Origin: Bugulina stolonifera
Lineage: Eukaryota; Bryozoa; Gymnolaemata; Cheilostomatida; Bugulidae
Reading direction: 5' to 3'
DNA: 64,000 bases
Assembly: GCA_935421135.1 (NCBI GenBank)
Contig: OW285187.1
Span: 17,137,929-17,201,928 of the forward strand
Shown here piece after piece: positions 39,836-53,000 of the stretch. The position numbers were made by a program, and so were the translations under genes. Below the pieces are notes generated by a model. The model was not told the DNA's origin. It did no database searches and was given only the letters and a program-made list of their open reading frames with translations. Position 1 is the stretch's first letter. Each line of letters opens with the position of its first letter.

Positions 39836-40384
39836 ACTCATCTACCTTCAACTGGCAGTGCAAGCTGCTTGGGGCTGGTCAGCCAAGAGTATAAGCTGGA
39901 GAGTGAGTACTTGTAGATTTTGTACTTTTGAACTTGAAAGTGAAAATAAAAAAAGTTTTCAGATTTCATTCTATCCATTGGTAGCGTTGACTTGGATGTG
40001 TATCTGTGAGGTGAACATCCAGGGCAGATGCTATCTTTTCCAATTCCCTGTACGTAGCGGACACATATATCCAAGATGGTTTGGGTCATCCCATATACAT
40101 CCTTTAGGGCTTTGTGACTTTAAAGCATTTACAAACACTGTATTTTACTGTAACACATGAAATAACTAGAGTCCGCTCTAGCTGACAGTAGGCCTATAGA
40201 TCTGGCTATGCTTACAGTATCTGCTGAAAGCCTATCTCTATCGAAGCTATAGATTTCAGTTGAACAGCAATGTATGTGGGCAAGCCGGTGACAAATGCAC
40301 ATTTTATTGTTGGCTCTTGATCTCTTTGTCCAATCAAACTGATAAATCTTCTCGACTTGTTGTTATTCAAAATACAGTACAAAG

Positions 40385-40617
40385 TCATTCATAACAAGCA
40401 AACCCACTTAGACTAAATGGAGTCTTTAATTCCCATTTGAGTTTATCGTAATCTTCTTTTACAGCAGGTGATAACTGTTAACAAACAGTAAATGCAGGTA
40501 TTGATAGAAACAGTGAGAAAATTACAGTTTCCTTCTAATAATCTGTAAGTCTGCTACTAGCTCCATATTTCCACACCAACCAGAACTCACCATTAGAACT
40601 ACAATCGCCATTCTCAT
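40385..40617 (-). CDS. Candidate 38-residue two-exon ORF
   Basis: ATG at 40617 starts a 27-bp exon (MRMAIVVLM) with donor ATG|GTGAGT. A good acceptor (TGTTTGTTAACAG) opens exon 40474-40385 in phase 0, reading LSPAVKEDYDKLKWELKTPF and stopping at TGA. It lies about 2 kb upstream of IDE on the same strand. It may be a micropeptide, the first exons of a longer transcript, or chance. No family is recognised. Confidence 0.3.
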
Positions 40618-43198
40618 TTTGTTGTTCGGATTCTGACAACTCGGTTGTAAATAGAATGCACACTGACCATTTGGGGCGCATAATGAGTCCACAAACGCAT
40701 TTTAGATAAACAGTTGATAGTTGGATTCATTACGCATATGGGCGCATTTTGTGGAAGCTGGACTCATTTATTTGCTACAGTGAGCGGTGCTTTTAATCCA
40801 GCCAATAAAAAACCTATTTGGCTTAGCTTAGGCCTCTAGGCATTGTTTAAATTTCTAGGGAGTTGTCATCTTTTATTTCCCGAACTTGTTAGTAGGCTTC
40901 ATTCTGCTGAATGTATGAAAGTTGGTCTCACAATGCAATAGAATACAATATGTAGATAGAAAGTCAGGGTCCATTTCATCAACCTAATCAAATTAGGCCT
41001 GGTAGTTCACCTAAAGCTAAATGGTAAAAATATAATAATACATCATACTATTTAAAACATCTATGCAACTTGGTACAAGGGTACAGGAAACTTTTTACCA
41101 CACTATTTGTACAGTCATTATTCAGCAACTATCCTGAAAAATTTTCCTTAAACATGTTGTGTTCGACTCCCTTTTATATTTTTTCGACTCTATTTTACAC
41201 ATTTTCATTTTGGTTGGCCACCCTGTTAGAATAATGAAATTCCTGAAAATCCATACATAAAAGTAAACTGATGATCCAACTGACTCTATTAAATTCAAAA
41301 ATTATTAAATTACTTAATTAGACAAAATTAGAATACAAAGCACAGCGTTATTAGTTACAGTGTGCGATACCAAATATACAAAACTTATCATCAGATCATC
41401 AGCATGATGATTTCAGGTTCATCAGATCGTGAGAAACTTGTCGAAGGCTTTTTGCAAAGCCCAATGCTTATGCTAATGCTAAGCTTTCAATGCAAAATGA
41501 AAATGAAAATACTAATATAAATCAAAATAAAAGCTAAATTCAATGGTATGCACTGTTTTCGTAGTTTGGTAAGCAATTAAGGCAAAGTACGTGGTAGCAC
41601 AAGAATAGATCAATTTTAATTTAGTAAATAGTTATCAACAAAAGGATTTAGCCAGGTAATTCCATCGAGGTACTTCTATCAGCCTATCATACGTTATCTC
41701 TATGGAGCCCATCAATTAAAGTGAAAGTGAAAATACACTACGATGACATGGGAGACGTCAATACGAAATTCTAGTTGATTCGATGGAATAATCTAATTCT
41801 ATCCAATGGTCAATAAGATAGTATCTTTGCTTAAATACCAATATGAATTGCTATCAAATAGCTTGGGTTTTACGGGTTATTGTCGTTTTGGTAAAGGTAA
41901 CCTGAACAGTCAAAGTGGGAATTTATTAGAAAAGATATAAGTTAACAGGCTATATCATTACTCGAGCCATTACAGCAAAGATCTTTGCATAGTACATGTA
42001 CATGTATATTTAGTTCGTGTTACCTACGACTCCTCTATACACAGCTGTAGAAAGTACAAATCATATACTTTATTAATACCACCGTGCCCCCAGCAGACAG
42101 AGGCGAGGTCTTTTCTTAAGTTTTTCACTTCATAAATAATTAATTAATCCTTACCATGACTAGCCAAGTTAGTTGAAATTGAAATTCAAACAACTTTATA
42201 CACACCGCCAGGGACCATCCACAAGTGACCAAGGAGTAAGAGGTCTTACTCCTTGCAAGTGATCAGAGTCATTCCCATGACTACATAGTGATAATTATGA
42301 TTCTGCGATACTAAGCTCACACCAAGACCTAGCCTTACCATATAAACTTACCAGACTAAACAAAATCACCTTTTTTTATTTAATATTTATGCTTACTAAA
42401 CTATCAAATAATGAAATAATATTATATGATTGTAATATATATATATATATATATAAATTACTAAGAAGTGAATGCTATATTGATATTCTATTGTTTTCGT
42501 AAACCACTGGCGATGAGTAGTAGGCTGAGTAGTAGGCTAGACAGTGTACTTATGGACTCTTGCACGGCCTTTTATAATCATAATACTTAATTCAGCAGTT
42601 ATGTCACAAAAAGCGACTAACTGTAAAATATCCTGCCATTTGCCCTCCCGTAACTACGAACGGTGACCCTGACAGGGTTTCCGTTGATTGGTCACTTTTC
42701 ATAAACATATCAATGGCCAACTTATTTTGCAATGCTATCACATGATACAATTGTGTAACTTTGATTTGGCTATTATTTTTGAAACTTAATGAGGATATGG
42801 AAGGCAGCAGCAACCATGCTGCTTTCTTTTAGTTTTGTTGTTGTCAACTACGAACAGTATTGTCAATCATGTAATCACTGTGCTATGTATATGTGAGTAT
42901 AGAAAGCGTATACTTTATTCAAACTTTAATCAACTTGGTAGTGTTGGTTAGTCTCTAGCAGTGGTATTATCTAGTAAATATTGGCTTGTTAGTAAGAATC
43001 AGCAGACTCTTTAGGGTAGCTGCCGCATGTGTGAGCCGTGGGGCTCATGATAGGCCTATCTCTGGGTGAAGCTGGAGCTCAGTAGTTATTTTTAGGTAAC
43101 CCTTGTGCAATCATAACGTTAAAGAATATATTATTTAATAAACTGTATCATTTGTACTATTGATTGTTAAGTTTACATAATATGTTGTGGATGTTTTA
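40618..43198. other. No gene seen; AT-rich
   Basis: I find no supported exon on either strand. An (AT)n run lies at about 42436-42457. A minus-strand open frame at 42604-42813 has no flanking splice support. Confidence 0.45.
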
Positions 43199-43272
43199 CT
43201 TGGGAGCAATGTGGTTTTGAACCGCCAATCTCTTGCACTCCATCCGCTACCACCATGGCCATCTTGGCAACC
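43199..43272 (-). mobile_element. tRNA-derived SINE head
   Basis: The minus strand reads ATGGCCATGGTGGTAGCGGA (A-box-like) and, about 30 bp later, GGCGGTTCAAAACC (B box). The arms do not pair as a tRNA. Confidence 0.45.
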
Positions 43273-43574
43273 TCAAAAAAACCGTATGTGCACAGTTCAT
43301 CCATATACATTGTAGGCTATATACTATATAGGCTACATGTAGGCCTATGTTATTGTATTGTTAACCATTTCTCATGAATATTATCTATAGTAATTATAAT
43401 TATATTTAATATTATAATTATTACTAATATCAATATTAAATAAAAATACTTTAATAGTATAGGCTGTTCTTATAATTATGAAAATGATTGTGCTAAGGGG
43501 TTTGACCATACTTTTTGTACGTTACATAGAGAGGATAATGTAGCATGCAAACATCCTTCATATAGCAGGATGAC

Positions 43575-44250
43575 CATATGCATGTAGGTATATCTCATAT
43601 GCATGTAGGTATATCTCATATGCATGTAGGTATATCTCATATGCATGTAGGTATATCTCATATGCATGTAGGTATATCTCATATGCATGTAGGTATATCT
43701 CATATGCATGTAGGTATATCTCATATGCATGTAGGTATATCTCATATGCATGTAGGTATATCTCATATGCATGTAGGTATATCTCATGCATGTATGTATA
43801 TCTCATATGCATGTAGGTATATCTCATATGCATGTAGGTATATCTCATATGCATGTAGGTATATCTCATATGCATGTAGGTATATCTCATGCATGTAGGT
43901 ATATCTCATATGCATGTAGGTATATCTCATATGCATGTAGGTATATCTCATATGCATGTAGGTATATCTCATGCATGTAGGTATATCTCATATGCATGTA
44001 GGTATATCTCATAATGCATGTAGGTATATCTCATATGCATGTAGGTATATCTCATATGCATGTAGGTATATCTCATATATGCATGTAGGTATATCTCATA
44101 TGCATGTAGGTATATCTCATATGCATGTAGGTATATCTCATGCATGTAGGTATATCTCATATGCATGTAGGTATATCTCATATGCATGTAGGTATATCTC
44201 ATATGCATGTAGGTATATCTCATATGCATGTAGGTATATCTCATATGCAG
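43575..44250. repeat. 21-bp minisatellite, ~33 copies
   Basis: The unit is ATGCATGTAGGTATATCTCA plus T, with occasional two-base deletions (CTCATGCATG) and one- or two-base insertions that shift the frame between sub-blocks. Every frame on both strands is open over long stretches, giving several false ORFs. Confidence 0.95.
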
Positions 44251-44329
44251 TTGGTTCAGCACACATGTACTGCTCAGTGGCAAAGTTTTGTTATTAGAAA
44301 GCTGTGCTGGTGTCTGTTCACTGTACTAA

Positions 44330-44440
44330 GTGATTAGGTACATTGGGTTCAAGCCCCAGTCAGGGATGGGCTATTTCTACTTATGTAGAACCAAGTCCCG
44401 CAAATATATTTCCTTGAAAAAAATTCAACATAGAAATGGA
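44330..44440 (+). mobile_element. tRNA-SINE relic (GATTAGGTAC type)
   Basis: Blocks GATTAGGTACATTGG, GGTTCAAGCCCCAGTCAGGG and a tail with TATTTCCTTGAAAAA match the order of the minus-strand relic at 20640-20750. The SINE immediately follows the 21-bp array. Confidence 0.5.
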
Positions 44441-44803
44441 TGTATGTTCATGGTTCATCCTGTGATATAATATATAGTGGGAACTCTAGAGAGCTCAGAC
44501 CTGCATACACTGTTTCAATATAATATATGTACCGTTTGTGATTGGTTACAGTCGAACTAATTTGAAGTAGCATTTTTGTTCAGTACATGACTAGGCTTTG
44601 TTGTTTGGAGGGTAATTGCTTGTGAATATATAGTATAATAACTAGTGCACTGGTACTGATTGTTTGGGTTGAAACAGTACTACTTGTATTGTGTTTGTAG
44701 ATATTATATCAGCAAGGCTGCATCCAAGTGGAATGAGTTGAGAAATTATTGCTCTGAACTAATTGTATAGAGTCATAGCTGTGTAACTGCAGTGCAGTTG
44801 CGT

Positions 44804-47800
44804 ATGATCATGGAGACGCTGACTAGTCTACCCAACGAAACTGTAAGTGTGTATTATGTAATCTTATATAACTCTATATTCTACAGCTACTTGTTGTAGA
44901 GATCAACTATACATATTGTACAATGTTCATCATACAATACACATAGTATACACTGTGTGTGCTGCACTAGCTTTAAATCTTACATAATATGGATTTATTA
45001 TGCATGGCACTTGCATATAATTTATGTAAAATCATGCAGATTTTGTTCAAGACTATTTCATTTGGAATTTTGACTAGAATGCAGTTCTTGTTGGTATAAT
45101 GTGTTACTGTGAGATATTATGCTGGTACAGTGGTGTGCAAAATAAACTGGACCCCTTTCCTTATTGAATACGTTTTATATGCTTTTTGTTTCTCACTAAA
45201 TTCCCAGCATTCTATGTGAATAACAGGTACAATTTATATATCATTAGAATGGAAATCTTCTCAGGATTCTGAATCTGTCTTCAAATATTGCATTCACCTA
45301 ACTCAAATTAAATTGCAATGCAATTACTCATCCAAACCCATGTCGGAAAATTGGCTGCAAAGTGTACTATTTTCGGCAGGGCTTATCTGGACAATAATTT
45401 GTGTTTGGACACATATTGCCTAGACGCAAATCACGATAACACTCTGTAGATGTTGTGTTTGATGTAGTGTGATACACAAAAGTTAACTTTTGGTATCCTA
45501 AAGTGCCCAACTACTCAGTTCTCGGTAGTCTGGTTTAATCATGGCTCGACTCAGTTGACAGCAACAAAGTGTAATAGTACACCTGCACAACCAAGGAAAG
45601 TCTAACTCTGCAATAGCTAAAAAGGTTAAATGGTCAAGAATACTATTGCTACAACTTTGAACCAATATAAAGAGACAGAATGCTGCCTCCTGCCAATCAT
45701 AAAGAGTCCCACTTCGGTAACGATTTGGGAATGCATATCCGCAAAAGTGTCGGACCCTTAACGGTGACCGATGGCATGATTAACGGAGACAAATACATTA
45801 ATGCGCTAGAGAATAAGCTACTGCCATGTGCCAGGGAACTCTAGATTTATAAATGGTTGATTCAGGATGACAATGTGCCTTGTCATCGTGCTACAAAGTC
45901 AGGAAATGCATCAATAACAGCAGTGCTAGAATGTTCAAGTGGACGGTTCAAAGTCCTGATCTGAATCCAATTGAAAATCTTTCGCACAGAGTTGGTGTGC
46001 AATTCAGCAGAGACAACACAACACCACTAGAAGGAATTATTTATGCCTGGCACTACATTATCATTCCAGAACCTGGTTACCGGTGTGCCCAGAAGAAGCC
46101 GAGCGGTTCCGAAGACCAAAGGCTGGCCAACTAAGTACTGGGTCTGCAATACCTTTCAAATAGCACCCAATGGCACCTTTCAGGACCACTCAATGATTTT
46201 TCTCAGAGTTGTTCTAACAAAACATGCTAACTCAGCAAATTAAAGCACTCGTAATGCACTAATTCATTACAAAGAATATTTCGTCAATAAGCAAAATGGG
46301 AGGTAGTAATGTTTAGAGCTAATAAAGTGTTAGTAAAACACTTTTTACAAACTCATACTTTACATATTTCAGTTCAGAAGCCTTTGGGGATTACAATGAT
46401 ATATAGTTTGTCTATATTTTATGCAAATGCATGACTCCAGAAGGCTTTAAGCAGCAAATATGCCATGCCAACATAGGGGTCCAGTTTATTTCGCACACCA
46501 CTGTAGATGTTGACCAGTAGGCTATGTGTAACTCCACAGAAATGTTATAGTAATAAACATTTCAAGCAAATAGATAACGTACTCTGTACCGAAGTGTTTA
46601 GGCCAATGTGATACCATTCTATGCTATCATCAGTTCTACATTATATTTTCAATAACACTGATAAAGTTATTGACACTAATCACAAAGTAAACTAGAGTTT
46701 ACATGTGTGATATGTAACATGTGGCATGTACATGTGTAATACTACACCTTACTACACCATCCAGTGTCCACTCAGTGCTAGCATGCACTCTCAAACCGCT
46801 ATCGTTATATAACCACAAAATCAATATGTCTTTGATAAATTTTGGGGCATCCTTGAAGTTATCATGATAATATGATATATACATGTATATTGTGTTGGAC
46901 AGGTCATTACTCTGGGAGTTCATCTGTTGACCTTGCCAGTGGCCCATCTGTTTAGCAGATATAAGTCAGGCACCGATAGTAAGGGGCCTTCACGAGACGC
47001 CCTTTCTGCCTTACTGGGCTGTCTAACAGTGATCATATGCTACAGATGGTAATATCAACATAAACTATAATTATATACTAGTCCAGTATATGGGTTACTA
47101 TAATACTATACAACATGTTGTATTGTGTGGTATTGTCTAGTTTCTATTAAATGTAGTTGGTAATAGCCCATTATGTGCAAATGCATTGTAGATCTACATG
47201 TACATATATGTATGTGTAGATCTACATGTACATGTACATATATGTATGTGTAGATCTACATGTACATGTATACGAGGGGCAATCGGTAAGTTCCAGGACA
47301 GGTTTCATTAGAGGAGCACAAAAGCACTTACACAAAATTATTCTATATCACCTTCAAAGTAGTCCCCTTGCCCATCTACACACCGCTGGAGACGAGTTTT
47401 CCATGAAGCCATGCACTCTTTGAACTCATTTTCTGGAATGCCCTTCAGTACGTCCGCTGTTGCCTCTTTTACCGCACTGAAAGTGTCAAAGTGACTGCCT
47501 GTCAAAAATTTTTTTCAACTTTGGGAATAAGAAGACATTCTCTAGTGTCAGGGCTAAAGAATAGTGAAGGTTGGGACATATTTGAGTTGAAATGTTAGCC
47601 ATAAATTCAGTTACTTTTACGGCTGTGTGTGCTGGCGCATTGTCCTGGTGAATGATGAAGTCTTGCTTTCTCCATCTCTCCGGTCTTCTGCGACGATATT
47701 GAGTTTCTCAGGTTCATCAAAACTTCCAAATAGATACATGTGATTGTTGGGTAATTATTTGACCTTTTTGGATAACTGTTTGACCATATTGGGTAACTGT

Positions 47801-50005
47801 TTAACCTTGTGGCATCCACTATTGGTGAACCAGTTGATCATTTTTAACAGAAATTGGCCTTCCAGCTCGCGAGTCATCTTCAACCTCTTCTCTGCCTTCT
47901 TTAAACCTCTTATACCACTGAAAAACTCTTCCTCTACTTGGTGAATGATCTCCGTAAGCTTCTTGTACAAGTTCATAAGTCTGTGTAGCAGTCTTTTGCA
48001 GTTTGAAACAAAATTTGATGGCACATCTTTGCTCATGACTTTTAGCCATTTTTACCCAACAGCAAGTCTGCTAGAGTGACCTTTACATTTCTTACCGTTT
48101 CACAAAAAAATCTCACTACTAGAGAGCAGTGCTGTTGCTAGGTAATTCAAAACATGCATAGCAATGACCATGTGAATTTTCATAAAGAAAAGACAACTTT
48201 GACTAAATTGACAGCACCTGCCCTGGAACTTATCGATCGCCCCTCGTATATGTGTATATCTAGCCTACATGTACATGTATATATGTGTATATCTACATGT
48301 ACATATGTGTAGATATTATTAGAGACTTGTATGATTACCAATAACCTTGTTTGTCTAATATGTGAGGTTATATTATGTCCCATGGTGTACTGTACTGTGA
48401 TAAGTGTATAGTAATGTTGTCTCTGTTGTAACTTTTTGATAGGAACGCTTTACAACTATTTCTACAATGGCTCATGTCCTACCTTCTACTTCGTACAGTT
48501 CCACCGCAACAGTTAGGAAAGTATGTCACTATAGCTTACCTTACTATGTGTTACTGTACCGTGTGTTACTGTACCGTGTGTTACTATACTGTGTGTTACT
48601 ATACTGTGTGTTACTATACTGTGTGTTACTATACTGTGTGTTACTATACTGTGTGTTACTATACTGTGTGTTACTATACTGTGTGTTACTATACTGTGTG
48701 TTACTATACTGTGTGTTACTATACTGTGTGTTACTATACTGTGTGTTACTATAATGCGTGTTACTGTAACCATGTATTACTATTTCTATTGTAGAATAAC
48801 ATTTATAGTAACCTATGGATATGTGTTACTGGTGAACGCATATAAATTTATCTACAGATATGGAGACGTTTCTATAGACTATACTGGGTATGTACCAGGC
48901 TACACATAGTATGGAGCGTGTGCTCCCCCTCCCTCCAGATAATTGTTACATATGTTATACTGTTAGCCATGCTTTACATGTGTGTTGTTATATATACAGC
49001 AATGACGAGTCAGTCTGTGCCCAGACACAATCTCACATGCTGTAAGTGTGTGGGTGGTTATAGAGTACAGACTTACTGTCCATTATTACTGTTCACTTAT
49101 ATAGTATACTGTTGCACTTCCAGCTCCATGATGTTGGGTACGATGAGAGTTACCTCCCTTGCCTTTGCTATACAAGATTCTGGTAGTTCTAAGGCTACAC
49201 TCACTGATATTCAGAGGAAACACATCATCATGTGAGTTTGCTAATACAAACATGATCCATTCGGTGCAGTAGATGAGAAAACTGAATAGCCCTATTTCCT
49301 TTTTGTGGTTGGGATTTGTGTGGTCACCCAATAGTAGATAGAAAAGACAACCTTTCCTGCTTCAGTTTTGCGAAGAACTAAGGCTGTTTCAAATTTTTAT
49401 GTATTGGGTGTGGTTATTTATTATCATTGAAGAAAATGGAAAGAGGAACCAAATTAGGGAGGACGACTTCAAATTATAATCTATAGCTTATGAGTGTACA
49501 TCTGGATAGAGTGGTAATTACTCCAAACAATCTCATGTCAACTTTATCTGAATATCGTGTATTGTAGAAGAGATATATTGTGTATTGTAGAGGAGATATA
49601 TCGTGTATTGTAGAGGAGATATATCGTGTATTGTAGAGGAGATATATCGTGTATTGTAGAGGGGATATATCATTGAAGGAACACTTTAACTATTATTTCT
49701 CATTCGTTGGAATTCTGTTTGGACCATTTGTCTTCTACGATGATCATAAAAAGTTTATAAATAGACAACCATCCGACAGGCAGTCAGATGTCAGCAAGGT
49801 GAGTGTGTTAGTATAGTATACGTATGCCTGTCTGTCTGCCTGTCTGTCTGCCTGTCCGACTGTCTGTCTGTCCCGACTGTCTGTCTGTCCCGACTGTCTG
49901 TCCGGACTCTCTGTCTATCTGTATGTCTGTCTGTCTGACTGTCTGTCCCGACTGTCTGACTGTCTGTCCCGACTGTCTGTCCCGACTGTCTGTCTGTCCT
50001 GACTC

Positions 50006-50070
<65 letters not shown>

Positions 50071-53000
50071 TTGTCTGTCTGTCTATGAACTGCCTGCAGT
50101 CTGCTCTACTACATGTGGAGAGATTAAGATGGCTCAGGTGTGTAGTGAAAAGCCGTTTCCAAATGTTGGGGATGTTACATGAACACATAGTGTATAATAC
50201 GTAGTGCTGGGCGGTGTTTCGGTGTCATTCAGTTTTTTCGGTTTTTTTTTCATTCGGTTCAAAAACCGCCAAAATTTAAAATGTGAACCGACACCGAATG
50301 TGGCGGTGCGATTTTATTCGGTTTCAAAAGTCAAACCGCACCTGGCCTCTTAGCGCACCCACTTTCGATAAAGGCTGGCGTTGAAAACACGTGAATTCAT
50401 GTTATGCTTCTTTCAATCCTTATAATCTGATGCCATCCTTGAAATTTAGACTTAGCTGCAGACATAATATTATCACCCAGTGGTTATTTATTGTAGTTTC
50501 ACTCCTTTATAGCAGTTACGATTGCATATTATTATAAATAATAAATATTTAATAATTGTTAACTATTAAACTAAATGAAAATGGCTGCCATTTTAGTGCT
50601 TCTTTTAATCCTTATTAATTCGATGCCATCCTTGGAATACAGACTTGGCTGCAGCCATCAATGTCACCAAGTAAGGGTTTACTGTAGTTTTCATTTGATT
50701 CTAGTAGTCAAACTTGCATATTGTTATAAATAATTAATATTTAATTATTGCAAATTATTGAACAAAATAAAAATGGCGGCCAGTTCCGGTAATGGCTGAA
50801 ACTTCGAACACGTGAATTTGTTATGCATCTTTCAATCTTTATAATTCGATGTCATCCTTTGAATAAATACTTAGCTACAGCCATCATTGTCACCCAGAGA
50901 TGATTTACTTTAGTTTCACTGAATTACAGTTGTTATACTTCCATATTATTATAGATGATTGGCATTTAATAATTGCAATTTATTAGAGAAAATTAAAAAT
51001 GGCCGCCATTACAGCTTAAAAGCAGAGTGTGACAACTCCAATATTGAGGATTTAATTTCCGGTTCGGTGTTTTTTCATGAATTAAAAAAACTGAATTAAA
51101 CCGAGGGTGAGAAGACAACTTCGGTTTCATTCAGTTTTTTAGAAAAATCAGCAGAAAAACTGAATGCACATGCAAATCAAAACCGCCCAGCACTAATAAT
51201 ACGTGTATATGGAAAGGAAATATTCACACTACCTTCTTCAGTTTTGTGGTCTTCCTGTACACTGTATGTTATAAGTGTAACTATGTGTTGTACTGTCATT
51301 ATATACGAGTACACACACTATCCTTCTAACACTGTCTCCTGCTAGATCTGCACAGTAACTATTATTCCCTTTATTCTACTTATCAGGGAGTTATCTGTCC
51401 ATACTAAGGTAGGATGTGATATTAGTATGCTTGTAGTTAGTCACCTATTATTTAATTGGTATGTGTATTCGTACTATATCTACTATATCACTGCCAAAGG
51501 AATGCAGTTTGATTGAATGTTCTACCAAGTCTCCCACTCAAACCAACCCCCTTCTACAAAATTTGCGAATTGCTGTGGATAACCACTGTTGTTTACTCTT
51601 TAATGGGCTTTGGTGGTCTTATCTGAGTGGGCAGGCTTAAGGAGAGTTGATATAATTTAATGTTGTTGTTGTGAATCTTTCAGTTAGACTTGTATAGCAT
51701 AGTATAGCATAGCAGATATTTTATGCTTTGCAGCCATCTGATAGTCTGTATGCTTGAGTAGATACATAAAGACGTACACTATTTCTAGAAGCAGTATTGT
51801 ATTTAGAAGTATCAGCATATCATGCACATCACAGGTGTACCAAGTCACCATAATAGTGCACATGAAACCAGTATTAGCCCTGGTACAGTATGGACTTTAG
51901 TATTTCTTGTTCAGGTGCATTGCTTTAGCAGCTTCTATATAGAATATGCCTTTACCAATGTCCAAAATATTGTAGGTGCTGGCCTATTAAACATGCATTC
52001 ATAAGTGCGTTGTATGTATGTACATGTACATATACATGTATATGTATATGTACATGTACATATACATGTACATATACATATACATGTATATATACATATA
52101 CATATACATGTATATGTACATGTATATGTACATGTATATATACATGTATATGTATATGTATATGTATATATACATGTATATGTATATATACATGTACATA
52201 TACATGTACATGTACATATGTATATACATATACATATGCATGTACATGTGAGTACTTTGTATATACATGTAAGTACACTGTATGTGTGTGTATATATAGT
52301 TACTGTATATATTATACACATACATGTATATATCTACCCTTCAGGCTACTCTAACTCTGGTGTATGGACTCACAGCTCTATCTATAGTCTTGGTGCTCTC
52401 ACCTCATTACCCTGTAGAGTTAAACTCTGGTAAGTTTATGTACACACAGTGCAGTGTAGATACACTGTATTATATACACAGTGTAGATACACTGTATTAT
52501 ATACACTGTGTAGATACACTGTATTATATACTGTGTAGATACACTGTATTATATACTGTGTAGATACACTGTATATATGCACTGTGTAGATACACTGTAT
52601 ATATACACTGTATATATTATACAGTGTATATATACAGTGTATATATACAGTGTATATATGCACTGTATATATGCAATATCCTGACTACATCGTGTAGAAG
52701 GAGCATATTATGTAGATTGCCTCATACTGGTGATAGCACATACTCTCTAATACAACTGTTTCCTACATGCAGAAATTGACTTGAGTTTTGCAACCTTATT
52801 CCTTGAGAAGTAATCGGAAGGCATCATGAACTTGTTTGGAGTTGTTTTCCCAATGAACTAGAAAATATAGTGGGAAAGGGAAGACAATTCTCAATTACTT
52901 TCTTACTTCTATCGTCACTTACCAGTTATATAGATATCAATCAGTATTACAGGTCTGTAGATCTGTCTCTCTGTCCTTTATCAATAATATAGTACATATA

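Noticed and set aside
43575..44250. CRISPR-like array
   Set aside because: Uniform tandem repeat with no unique spacers, in an animal genome.
43476..44337. Overlapping MHVGISH / MRYTYMH repeat ORFs
   Set aside because: 21-bp minisatellite open in all frames, no splice or start context.
49808..50204. 126-codon ORFs on both strands
   Set aside because: CTGT tetranucleotide repeat inside MBOAT intron 7.
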